Below are positions 6,008 through 13,910 of a DNA stretch of 44,172 nt, piece after piece. The translations under genes and the position numbers were made by a program. The notes beneath the pieces were generated by a model, which worked only from the letters and a program-made list of their open reading frames with translations, had not been told where the DNA came from and did not search any database. Location of the stretch: NCBI GenBank assembly GCA_902775605.1, contig CACYNE010000023.1, positions 1 through 44,172 on the forward strand, in the 5' to 3' direction. Every line of letters begins with the position of its first letter. Position 1 is the first letter of the stretch. The stretch comes from an uncultured Prevotellaceae bacterium (GTDB lineage Bacteria; Bacteroidota; Bacteroidia; Bacteroidales; Bacteroidaceae).

Positions 6008-6868
6008 CTATTCTTTCTCCAACGGCTGATACACATGTGCCTTCGTTAGCAGAGGACGGCCGTCGGCATACGCGAATTGCTGGCCTCCCAGTTCTATGAC
6101 GGTCATGTGATTGATGCTTCCACCCAATGAAAGAGTGCGACCGTTGATGTCGCCCACATGGAAGAAGGGATTCTTGGCATATTGGCGATTGCCATATACA
6201 TTGTTGCGATGCTTCAGCAACTTGGCGTATGTCATGCGCTGTATGTTAGGGGTCTGTTCTGGTGCCGTGATGGGCGTATGCTCCTGCCTTAATTCTGCGA
6301 GGCAGAACGTGTGCGCCTCATTCTCTGCCTTGACTATCAACCCAGGTAAACCACGCAACCGCCACGGCCCTGCCGATGAAGGAACCTCCTCGGTATAGCA
6401 CACCGTCCATGCCACGCCCCGGAACTTACAAGTAGCCTGCTGACAGAGGTAGCCGCCGATAGTCACGGTGTCATCGTTTAGCGTCCACGCGATGTCAGGT
6501 GTTGGTTCGCAACCCTCAAACTCATGCGGAAAGATCCAGTCGCGCACAGTGGTCTGCCCATTGGGCAAACCTGTCCACACCGTGGGCATGTGCATCACCG
6601 CCTCTTGGTGCTCTCCCATTATCAGATCTTCCTCTTCGGCAGTCTCGTTTATTTTTGTGTAGGCCGAGCGCGGCATCGATTTCGTCACCGTTCGTCCCAC
6701 CAGCAATACAAGTTGCATTTTGTCCGTGACGGGCGTTCCCTCGTCGTTCTGCGTTCTGCACTCATAGTCATACACAGCCACAAACTGCGCCGTGTCAACA
6801 GTCTCTGTTTGCCCTTGCGCTCCTATCGTCAGCGCGAGTGCAAGGCAGGTTGCAAAAATCGTTTTCAT
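6008..6868 (-). CDS. GLPGLI-family secreted protein
   Basis: A 286-aa protein with a signal peptide (hydrophobic 4-16, cleavage near AQGQ). The family hallmark is complete: GPWRLRGLPGLIVKAENE in the middle of the chain, preceded by YLCQQATCKFRGVAWTVCYT. GLPGLI proteins are common in Bacteroidetes, are exported, often occur in tandem copies, and have no firm biochemical role. A promoter (TTTG, 19 bp, TATCTTTG at 7002-6995) lies about 130 bp upstream. The ATG overlaps the stop of a small remnant of a second GLPGLI gene, showing that an upstream paralogue has been lost. Confidence 0.88.
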   Translation of the reverse strand: MKTIFATCLALALTIGAQGQTETVDTAQFVAVYDYECRTQNDEGTPVTDKMQLVLLVGRTVTKSMPRSAYTKINETAEEEDLIMGEHQEAVMHMPTVWTGLPNGQTTVRDWIFPHEFEGCEPTPDIAWTLNDDTVTIGGYLCQQATCKFRGVAWTVCYTEEVPSSAGPWRLRGLPGLIVKAENEAHTFCLAELRQEHTPITAPEQTPNIQRMTYAKLLKHRNNVYGNRQYAKNPFFHVGDINGRTLSLGGSINHMTVIELGGQQFAYADGRPLLTKAHVYQPLEKE

Positions 6869-6927
6869 TGTTCCAGGGGTTGATATTTATGAGCCTTGTC
6901 TGGTACCAATAGTCCTCCCGCGAATTG
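6865..6927 (-). pseudogene. C-terminal scrap of a second GLPGLI protein
   Basis: Twenty codons ending in TGA at 6867-6865 read QFAGGLLVPDKAHKYQPLEQ. The intact gene just downstream ends QFAYADGRPLLTKAHVYQPL then EKE, so this is the tail of a paralogue. Its stop overlaps the ATG of the intact gene (ATGA), the way two coupled GLPGLI genes would be joined. The rest of the upstream copy has been deleted, and the piece now lies in the 5' leader. Confidence 0.7.
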
Positions 6928-6994
6928 ATGTTTTTTTGCATAATTCAACAGTTAATTGGTATTGGTCGAACTGTATTTTCTATTGATTTTGATG

Positions 6995-7025
6995 CAAAGA
7001 TAGGAATTTTTAGGGTTCAATCAAA
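6995..7025 (-). promoter_or_regulatory. Promoter of the GLPGLI gene
   Basis: On the minus strand TTTG (7025-7022), 19 bp, TATCTTTG (7002-6995). Start near 6988, so the leader is about 120 nt and includes the paralogue scrap. Confidence 0.75.
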
Positions 7026-7158
7026 TTAATCCGTGATTATTTAACAGAAATTATTGTTGATAATGAAATTTTTTGACTAATATTTGGTTCTGACTTCGTG
7101 TCTGTTACTCCGCCAAAGATGCTTCCTACACATAAATAATAAGAAAAGCTGTTTTCTG

Positions 7159-7207
7159 TTTGCATTTCTCTCGTTTTTTTTGTACCTTTGCAGTCTGAAA
7201 ACAGACT
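7159..7207 (+). promoter_or_regulatory. Promoter and 5' hairpin of the CE12-like esterase gene
   Basis: TTTG (7159-7162), a 20-bp spacer and TACCTTTG (7183-7190). Immediately after it AGTCTG (7192-7197) pairs with CAGACT (7202-7207) around AAAA. The hairpin would form at the very 5' end of the mRNA, four bases before the ATG, and may protect the message or influence initiation. Confidence 0.75.
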
Positions 7208-7210
7208 TAT

Positions 7211-8899
7211 ATGAAACGACTACTTTCTATCTTGGTGCTGACAGGCATGTCGCTCATGGTGAGTGCACAGGGATTCGACAACCTGCCAGACCCTATCGAG
7301 GATGTGAACAAGGTGGTGGATAACACCCCAGACTCCATAGCAAAGGCGCTGATGTCGCGCCCTGCCCCAGGCAGCACCCGTAAGGGACAGCAGCCTGTTA
7401 TGTTCCTTGTTGGCAATTCTACCATGCGCAACGGTACGCTGGGCAACGGAAACAATGGCCAGTGGGGGTGGGGATATTTCTTTCCAAAGTATTTTGATGC
7501 CCAAAAAATTGCTGTAGAGAACCAGGCACTGGGCGGTATGTCCACTCGCACGTTCTACACAGACCTATGGCCAGCCATCCGCACGGCTCTGAAACCAGGC
7601 GACTGGGTGGTGGTGTCGATAGGTCATAATGACAATGGTGAGTTCTTTGATCAGAAGCGAGCCCGTGCCGTGATTCCTGGCGTTGACCCTGACACGTGCT
7701 ATGTTGGCTTCAACCAGCGCACGCAGAGACAGGACACTGTCTATTCCTACGGCAACTACCTGCGTCGCTATATCAACGAGATACGCCAGAAGGGAGCCAA
7801 CCCCATTCTGATGTCGCTGACGCCGCGCGATGCCTTTAATGACAAGGGCAAGATTGTGCGCAAGCAGCAGACGGAGTGGGCGGCCTATGTGGCAGCCACC
7901 GAGGGCGTGCCCTTTGTTGACCTGAACGAGATCAGTGGGGCAAAGTTGGACAGCTATAGCCGCTGGAAGCAGCAGTATCACTTCCTGGGCGACAAGATAC
8001 ACACGTCGAAGTTTGGCGCTGAGATGAATGCGCAGAGTGCCGCCGTGGGCATCTTCGAGAGTAAGAACCCGCAGTTGAATGCCCTGAAGGCGATGATGAA
8101 GAACGTGCCTGTGGATGCCTATCAGGTGGACCGCAGGGAAGGTCGTCCTGTGGTGTTCTTTACGGGCGACTCGACGGTGAAGAATGCTGACAAGGACGAT
8201 GACGGCATGTGGGGCTGGGCCTCGCAGGCACAGACGGTGTTCGACGAGAACAAGATTACGCTGGTCAACGCTGCTCGCGCTGGACGTTCTACGCGTAGCT
8301 TTATTCGTGAGGGCTTGTGGGAGAAGGTGTATAACTCATTGCAGCCTGGCGACTTCGTGACGATCCAATTTGGTCATAATGATATCTGTCCTATTACTGA
8401 CCAGAAGGCACGTGGCGTTATCCCTGGCACTAAGGACACGTTGCATGTGTATCGTCTGGACAACGGCACCTACGAGGTGGTCTATAGCTTTGGCTGGTAT
8501 CTGAAGAAGATGATTGATGACTGTCGCGAGAAAGGCGCCACGCCCATCCTCGTCAGCCTGACCCCTCGCAACGAGTGGCCTGGGGGCAAGATTGAGCGTC
8601 GCGATGATTCCTATGGCAAGTGGTATCGCGAGGTGGTGAAGGAGACGGGCGTCGAGTTCATCGACCTGCATAACCTCTCGGCCGACTTCCTCGACAAGAA
8701 GTTTGCCCTGAAGCGCCTCTCTGACAACAAGGAGCAGGCCAAGGCTCAGGTGGCTCAGTTAAAGGAAAAGGCTGGCGTGTACTTCAAGAAAGACCATACC
8801 CACGCCTCAAAAATGGGTGCGCAGATGAACGCCCAGTCTTTTGCCAAAGGACTCAAAGCCAACGGCTCTGAGCTGGCTAAGTATCTCAAGAAGAAATGA
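7211..8899 (+). CDS. Secreted double-domain SGNH/GDSL esterase (rhamnogalacturonan acetylesterase-like, CE12)
   Basis: A 562-aa exported protein (signal 1-19, cleavage after SAQ) with two SGNH hydrolase domains in tandem. Domain 1 (about 60-285) has the nucleophile block GNST (S70), GHND (138-141) and the Asp-His pair in GDKIHTSKFG (D261, H264). Domain 2 (about 312-550) has GDST (S321), GHND (388-391) and KDHTHASKMG (D528, H531). Spacing and the ...GHND...HxS pattern match CE12 rhamnogalacturonan acetylesterases, which remove acetyl groups from pectin. Domain 1 has Asn instead of the usual Asp before the serine. Single-domain forms are more common. Confidence 0.82.
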   Translation: MKRLLSILVLTGMSLMVSAQGFDNLPDPIEDVNKVVDNTPDSIAKALMSRPAPGSTRKGQQPVMFLVGNSTMRNGTLGNGNNGQWGWGYFFPKYFDAQKIAVENQALGGMSTRTFYTDLWPAIRTALKPGDWVVVSIGHNDNGEFFDQKRARAVIPGVDPDTCYVGFNQRTQRQDTVYSYGNYLRRYINEIRQKGANPILMSLTPRDAFNDKGKIVRKQQTEWAAYVAATEGVPFVDLNEISGAKLDSYSRWKQQYHFLGDKIHTSKFGAEMNAQSAAVGIFESKNPQLNALKAMMKNVPVDAYQVDRREGRPVVFFTGDSTVKNADKDDDGMWGWASQAQTVFDENKITLVNAARAGRSTRSFIREGLWEKVYNSLQPGDFVTIQFGHNDICPITDQKARGVIPGTKDTLHVYRLDNGTYEVVYSFGWYLKKMIDDCREKGATPILVSLTPRNEWPGGKIERRDDSYGKWYREVVKETGVEFIDLHNLSADFLDKKFALKRLSDNKEQAKAQVAQLKEKAGVYFKKDHTHASKMGAQMNAQSFAKGLKANGSELAKYLKKK

Positions 8900-8905
8900 T
8901 GATCA

Positions 8906-10888
8906 ATGAAGAGTGATGCTATGATGAATCAACCGACCTGCCGTCTTTGCATGGTTCTCAGCATGTTGCTGCTCGCCTTGGTGCTGGGCAGCGGGACAAT
9001 GCGTGCTGAATCCGTGTTCGACAAGGTGGAATCACTTTCACAGACAGAGGCCGAGAAAAAGATGGATGCCGACATCAATAAGATGCTTCACTTCTTCAAC
9101 GAGGCCAAATACGACTCTGTCTTCCCTCTGGCCAAGGCCATGATGGACTTCTGCGACATGCATAAGCTGGTGCGCAGAAAGATGCAGGCCTGGCACATGC
9201 TGGTGGGAGCCTATCACTTTACGGGTCAATACAACAAGGCCCTGCATGAGGTGAGGCTGATGTATGAGGAGGCACGCCGACAAGGCTCAGAATACGGACA
9301 GTCGATGGCCTATTTCAATATGGGCAACGTCTATTACAGCATGCGCCACTATGAAGAGTCGGCCGAGGCTTTCGAGAAGTGCGTCCCCCTGATGTTCCAG
9401 GTTGACAAGGCCGTGCTCCTTCAGATATATCCCTATTATTGTGACGTGCTGGAGGCCCTGAAGCGCTATGATGATCTGGACAGGATTATCGTTCAGTGGT
9501 TTCAGGTGATGAACCAGCGACTGGTCGGCGCCGACGAGAGCGACAGAAAGGAAATGCTGTCTAACTACTTCATTGCCTGTGTGCAAGGCTCGCTGGGCAG
9601 GAACAAGCTGGGCGATGCCGAGAGATACCTGAACGACGTGGAGCGCAATCTGGAAGACAAGGACAGATACGAATATCTCTTCCTGCTATACTATCGCGCC
9701 AAGCTGCGCATGATGCAGGGACGCTATGATGAGGCGCTCACGCTGAACAATGAGCGCATGAGGATGTTCAATGTCATCGAAGACAAGACCACGCTGATTC
9801 CTGTTCACAAGCAGAGGGCCGACATCCTGATGCATTCTGGAAAATACAAGGAGGCGGCAGAGATGTATGCCCGTACCTATGAGTTGAGCGACTCGCTGAA
9901 CCGCGCCAACACCCTCACGCAGCTTAATGAGTTGCGCACGATGTTCAAGGTGGATGAGCTGGAAACGGTGAATGCCGAGCACGAGGGCAGGCTGGAGGCC
10001 ATGGAGGTACACTCGGCCCTGCAGCGCACACGCTTTATGACCATCATCACCACGCTGTCGTCGGTGGCCCTGCTCGTCATTCTGCTGCTCATCTGGTATT
10101 CGGCTCGCAAGCTGCGCCACAAGAACAAGGAACTGGGCCTGCGCAACGATGAGTTGAAGGTGGCCAGCGAGAGGGCCGAGGCGTCGCTGAAGATGAAGAC
10201 GGATTTCATTCATCAGATTTCTCACGAGATACGCACACCACTCAACGTGCTGTCAGGCTTCTCGCAGATCCTGACCACCAGCGGTGATTCGCTGGACGAT
10301 GAGACGCGAATGAGCATCAACCACCGCATCGTGGAGAGCACCGACCGCATCACCAACCTGGTGAACAAGATGCTGGAGCTTAGCGAGGCCAGCAGCGAGA
10401 CAACCATCGAGCGCCATGACGAGGTGACGCCGGTACAGATTGCCGACGAGGCCATCACGATGACACCCATCTGCTCGCAGCCTCATGTTGTCTTCGAGTA
10501 TGCTACTGATGCTTCCATACAGAACGTGGTGCTGAGGACCAACCTCAAGCAGACCACGCGAACCCTGCATCTGCTGCTGGGCAACGCGGTGAAATTCCTG
10601 CACCCGCAGGGTGAGGATCTGAAGCAGGGCACCGTGCGCTTCTTCATCAAGCCCTCGGACGATGGGCGGTTCATCCGCTTCATCATTGAAGACACGGGTA
10701 AGGGCGTGCCTGAAGAGGAGGCCGAGCATATCTTCGAGGAGTTTGTGCAGTTGGACGAATATTACGAGGGCACGGGTGTGGGCCTCACCGTGGCACGCAG
10801 CATTGCCCGCCGTCTGGGCGGCGACGTGGTGCTCGACACCTCATACAAAGAGGGCGCCCGCTTCGTGTTCACCCTGCCAAGAGATTAA
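8906..10888 (+). CDS. TPR-containing membrane sensor histidine kinase
   Basis: A 660-aa kinase. An N-terminal signal or anchor (residues 13-30) is followed by a periplasmic region of TPR-like helices (about 45-345), a membrane helix at 379-398, a short coiled coil, HisKA with the phospho-accepting H440 (HQISHEIRTPLN), and HATPase_c with the N-box (HLLLGNAVKF), G1 (EDTGKGVP) and G2 (GTGVGLTVA). No receiver domain is attached and no response regulator lies nearby, so its partner is unknown. It starts six bases after the esterase and ends six bases before dnaG, implying shared transcription. Confidence 0.85.
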   Translation: MKSDAMMNQPTCRLCMVLSMLLLALVLGSGTMRAESVFDKVESLSQTEAEKKMDADINKMLHFFNEAKYDSVFPLAKAMMDFCDMHKLVRRKMQAWHMLVGAYHFTGQYNKALHEVRLMYEEARRQGSEYGQSMAYFNMGNVYYSMRHYEESAEAFEKCVPLMFQVDKAVLLQIYPYYCDVLEALKRYDDLDRIIVQWFQVMNQRLVGADESDRKEMLSNYFIACVQGSLGRNKLGDAERYLNDVERNLEDKDRYEYLFLLYYRAKLRMMQGRYDEALTLNNERMRMFNVIEDKTTLIPVHKQRADILMHSGKYKEAAEMYARTYELSDSLNRANTLTQLNELRTMFKVDELETVNAEHEGRLEAMEVHSALQRTRFMTIITTLSSVALLVILLLIWYSARKLRHKNKELGLRNDELKVASERAEASLKMKTDFIHQISHEIRTPLNVLSGFSQILTTSGDSLDDETRMSINHRIVESTDRITNLVNKMLELSEASSETTIERHDEVTPVQIADEAITMTPICSQPHVVFEYATDASIQNVVLRTNLKQTTRTLHLLLGNAVKFLHPQGEDLKQGTVRFFIKPSDDGRFIRFIIEDTGKGVPEEEAEHIFEEFVQLDEYYEGTGVGLTVARSIARRLGGDVVLDTSYKEGARFVFTLPRD

Positions 10889-10894
10889 AAGGAA

Positions 10895-12934
10895 ATGATA
10901 GACAGAGCGACGGTTGACAAGATTATCGATGCAGCACGTATCTACGACGTGGTGAGCGAGTTCGTGACACTCAAGAAGAGTGGCGTGAACTACAAGGGCC
11001 TGTGCCCCTTTCACGACGACCGCAACCCGTCGTTCATGGTGTCGCCCTCGAAGAATATCTGTCACTGCTTTGTGTGTGGCAAGGGCGGCACGCCTGCCGG
11101 CTTCCTCATGGAGCACGAGCAGATTACCTATCCCGAGGCGCTGCGCTGGCTGGCCAAGAAATATAACATCGAGATTGTAGAGAAGGAGCTGACCGACGAG
11201 GAGCGTGAGGCACAGAACGAGCGCGAGTCGATGTTTATCGTCAACGAATGGGCCAAGGACTGGTTTCATGATGTACTGAAGAACGATCCTGACGGCATCG
11301 CCATTGGTAAGCAGTACTTCCGCAGTCGTGGCATCCGCGATGATATCATAGAGAAGTTCCAATTGGGCTACTCGCCGCAGAAACGCGACGCCCTGGCCCA
11401 GGCAGCCAAGGAAAAGGGCTATAAGTCGGAGTTCCTGGTCAAGACGGGACTTTGTTTTGAGAGGAATGAGGATGGAGGAAAGAGGAATGAGGAAAGAGGA
11501 AAGAGGAATGAGGATGCCAACAGTCAACAGCCAACAGCCAACAGCCAATTAGTTGACCGCTACTCCGGTCGTGCCATCTTCCCCTGGTTCAATGTCAGCG
11601 GCAAGGTGGTGGCCTTTGGCGGCCGCGTGCTGGACAGTCGTACGAAGGGCGTGGCGCAGAAGTATGTCAACTCGCCCGACTCGGACATCTATCACAAGGA
11701 GCGAGAGCTCTATGGCATCTATCAGGCCAAGAAGGCCATCGTCAAGGAAGACCGCGTGTTTATGGTCGAGGGCTATACCGACGTCATCGCCATGCACCAG
11801 GCAGGCATCGAGAACGTGGTGGCCAACAGTGGTACGGCGCTGTCCACCTATCAGATTCACATGCTGCACCGCTTCACCAACAACATCACCCTGCTCTACG
11901 ACGGTGATGAGGCGGGCATCCATGCCGCCATGCGTGGCACGGACATGCTGCTCGAAGAGGGCATGAACATCAAGGTGCTGCTACTGCCCGATGGTGACGA
12001 CCCTGACTCCTTCGCCCGCAAGCACTCTACGGAGGAACTGAAACAGTATATTGAGGATAACCAGACGGACTTCATTACCTTCAAGAGCCGACTGACGGTG
12101 GAGAACGTCACAGACCCTGTGAAGCGCTCCGAGGCCATCGGCGGCATTGTGAAGAGTATCTCCGTCATCCCTGACCAGATATTGCGCTCGACCTACCTGG
12201 CGGACTTTGCCCATCGTATCAATATGAAGGAGCAGACCCTGGTGGCCGAGATGAACAAATACATCCGCAAGGACCTGGAGGACAAAGAGAAGGACAACGC
12301 CCGACAGCAGGAGCGCGTGCAGCAGGCTTCGCAGGAGGAGTTGCCTCAGCAGCAAGTCACGGAGGACGACCTCCTGTCGCTGCACAGTCCTACCGAGCAG
12401 GCCTCGCAGGTGGAGCAGATGCTGATGCGCGAGATTGTGCGCCACGGCGATGAGATTATCTTCACCGACGTGGAGACAGAGGAGGGGGACACCATCTCGC
12501 TCAACGTGGCACAGTATGTCAGCTTCGACCTCTCGCAGGACAGCCTCTCCTTCGCCCTGCCCCTGCACAACCAGATGCTCGAGGAGGCCGTAGAGCAGAG
12601 TGCCAACCCCGACTTCAAGGCCGAGACGTATTTCTGCAATCATCCTGATGTGCAGGTCAGCCAACTGGCCACCCGTCTGGCCATCGATCGCCATCAACTC
12701 GGCGGACGCTTCGTCATCGAACCTCGTGAGGGGTCGCTCCGACAGCGTGTGCTCCACCTGGTGATGGACTTCCGACTCGATATCGTAGAGAACAGATTAA
12801 AAGAGATACAGCGTCAGCTGCAACAGGTGGGCAGCGACGTGAGTAAAATGATGCAATTATTAAAGGAACATAAGGAAACCAAAGAGATTCGCGATGAACT
12901 GGCCAAGCGCCTGGGCACCGATCTCGTTGTCTAA
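10895..12934 (+). CDS. dnaG: DNA primase
   Basis: A 679-aa primase that lays down RNA primers at the replication fork. The zinc-binding domain has CPFH (C37, H40) and CFVC (C58, C61). The TOPRIM core follows with VEGYTD (E292) and DGDEAG (D336, D338). The C-terminal part (after about 450) is variable, as usual for a DnaB-binding domain. Residues about 190-219 (RNEDGGKRNEERGKRNE, then NSQQPTANSQ) are low complexity and encoded by short-word repeats; orthologues have only a short loop there. The insertion keeps the frame and lies between the zinc/N-terminal and TOPRIM parts, so the enzyme should work. Confidence 0.95.
   Translation: MIDRATVDKIIDAARIYDVVSEFVTLKKSGVNYKGLCPFHDDRNPSFMVSPSKNICHCFVCGKGGTPAGFLMEHEQITYPEALRWLAKKYNIEIVEKELTDEEREAQNERESMFIVNEWAKDWFHDVLKNDPDGIAIGKQYFRSRGIRDDIIEKFQLGYSPQKRDALAQAAKEKGYKSEFLVKTGLCFERNEDGGKRNEERGKRNEDANSQQPTANSQLVDRYSGRAIFPWFNVSGKVVAFGGRVLDSRTKGVAQKYVNSPDSDIYHKERELYGIYQAKKAIVKEDRVFMVEGYTDVIAMHQAGIENVVANSGTALSTYQIHMLHRFTNNITLLYDGDEAGIHAAMRGTDMLLEEGMNIKVLLLPDGDDPDSFARKHSTEELKQYIEDNQTDFITFKSRLTVENVTDPVKRSEAIGGIVKSISVIPDQILRSTYLADFAHRINMKEQTLVAEMNKYIRKDLEDKEKDNARQQERVQQASQEELPQQQVTEDDLLSLHSPTEQASQVEQMLMREIVRHGDEIIFTDVETEEGDTISLNVAQYVSFDLSQDSLSFALPLHNQMLEEAVEQSANPDFKAETYFCNHPDVQVSQLATRLAIDRHQLGGRFVIEPREGSLRQRVLHLVMDFRLDIVENRLKEIQRQLQQVGSDVSKMMQLLKEHKETKEIRDELAKRLGTDLVV
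11460..11548 (+). repeat. Short-word repeat insertion inside dnaG
   Basis: Tandem words of the AGAGGAATGAGGA kind (11460-11514) are followed by CAACAGCCAACAGCC words (11515-11547). Both kinds look like the spacer repeats between genes elsewhere in this window (for example 41890-41933). The length preserves the reading frame and adds about 29 codons. Confidence 0.8.
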
Positions 12935-12942
12935 AACGAATT

Positions 12943-13275
12943 ATGTATTACATTCAAAAAAAGTTAGAAATTTCTGCCAGCCATCACTTAGTGCTGGACT
13001 ATGAGAGTAAGTGTTCAAATCTGCACGGTCACAACTGGATTATCACCCTTTATTGCCGTGCAAAGGAGTTAAATCAAAATGGTATGGTGGTCGATTTTAC
13101 GGAGATCAAGCGTAACATCAAGGGACGACTGGACCACCAGAACCTCAACGACGTACTGCCCTTTAACCCTACGGCGGAGAACATCGCCCGATGGTGTGTG
13201 GAGCAGGTGCCCAACTGCTATCGTGCAGAGGTGCAGGAGAGCGAGGGCAACATGGCAGCTTATGAAAAGGATTAA
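12943..13275 (+). CDS. queD: 6-carboxytetrahydropterin synthase
   Basis: A 110-aa member of the QueD/PTPS family, which converts dihydroneopterin triphosphate to 6-carboxytetrahydropterin on the way to queuosine. Zinc ligands are the His in SASHHL and the two in LHGHNW; the catalytic Cys is in YESKCSNLHG (C24). The C-terminal substrate-binding glutamate sits in VQESEGNMAAYE. It lies eight bases after dnaG and overlaps queE by 14 bases, consistent with a pathway pair. Other queuosine genes (queC, queF) are not in this window. Confidence 0.92.
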   Translation: MYYIQKKLEISASHHLVLDYESKCSNLHGHNWIITLYCRAKELNQNGMVVDFTEIKRNIKGRLDHQNLNDVLPFNPTAENIARWCVEQVPNCYRAEVQESEGNMAAYEKD

Positions 13276-13861
13276 TAACATCTTCTATTCGCTGCAGGGC
13301 GAGGGACGTAACACGGGGCGTGCGGCCATCTTCATCCGCTTTGCCGGGTGCAACCTGCGCTGCTCGTTCTGCGACACGGAGTTCAATACCTATCGCGAGA
13401 TGAGCGACGAGGATATCCTGTCTGCCATCCGCGACTATCCCTCACGTTTTGTCGTCCTGACTGGCGGTGAGCCCACGCTGCAGGTGGATGAGGCCTTCGT
13501 TGACCTCCTTCATCAGCAGGGCTATGAGGTGGCGATGGAGAGCAACGGCACGCGCCCGGCTCCCCAGAACCTCGACTGGCTCACGGTATCGCCGAAGATA
13601 TTTGGTGAAGGGTATTTGGTGAAGGGTGAATGGAGAATACCTGATGAGATTAAGGTCGTGTTTGATGAGGATACACCAGAAAAACTATCCTCCCTTCACC
13701 CTTCACCAGTCACCAGTCACCAATTACTCTATCTCCAGCCCTGCGATACGGGCGATGCAGTGCGCAACAAAGTCATCACGCAGGCCTGCGTCGAGTATAT
13801 CAAGGCGCATCCTCAGTGGCGACTATCGTTGCAGACCCACAAGCTCATCGATATAGAGTAG
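13262..13861 (+). CDS. queE: 7-carboxy-7-deazaguanine synthase (radical SAM)
   Basis: A 199-aa radical SAM enzyme that turns carboxytetrahydropterin into 7-carboxy-7-deazaguanine. The 4Fe-4S motif is CNLRCSFCDTEF (Cx3Cx2C), preceded by SLQGEGRNTGRAAIFIRFAG, and TGGEPTLQ follows. The start at 13262 is chosen because the protein begins there with KRINNIFYSLQGEG; the open frame reaches back to 13079 only inside queD. Two stretches, about residues 114-123 (GEGYLVKGEW) and 142-155 (KLSSLHPSPVTSHQ), are encoded by short-word repeats and look like in-frame insertions in loops. Overlap with queD implies co-translation. Confidence 0.92.
   Translation: MKRINNIFYSLQGEGRNTGRAAIFIRFAGCNLRCSFCDTEFNTYREMSDEDILSAIRDYPSRFVVLTGGEPTLQVDEAFVDLLHQQGYEVAMESNGTRPAPQNLDWLTVSPKIFGEGYLVKGEWRIPDEIKVVFDEDTPEKLSSLHPSPVTSHQLLYLQPCDTGDAVRNKVITQACVEYIKAHPQWRLSLQTHKLIDIE
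13604..13726 (+). repeat. Short-word repeats inside queE
   Basis: GGTGAAGGGT at 13604-13613 and GGTGAAGGGTGAA at 13618-13630 are answered by the complementary words CCCTTCACCCTTCACCAGTCACCAGTCACC at 13692-13721 (given here as word pattern CCCTTCACC / CAGTCACC). Both patches stay in frame and fall where family members vary in length. Confidence 0.65.
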
Positions 13862-13910
13862 CACCTAAAACTTCAAACCTCCAGATTCAAACCTCAAACA
13901 TCTATTTCCA

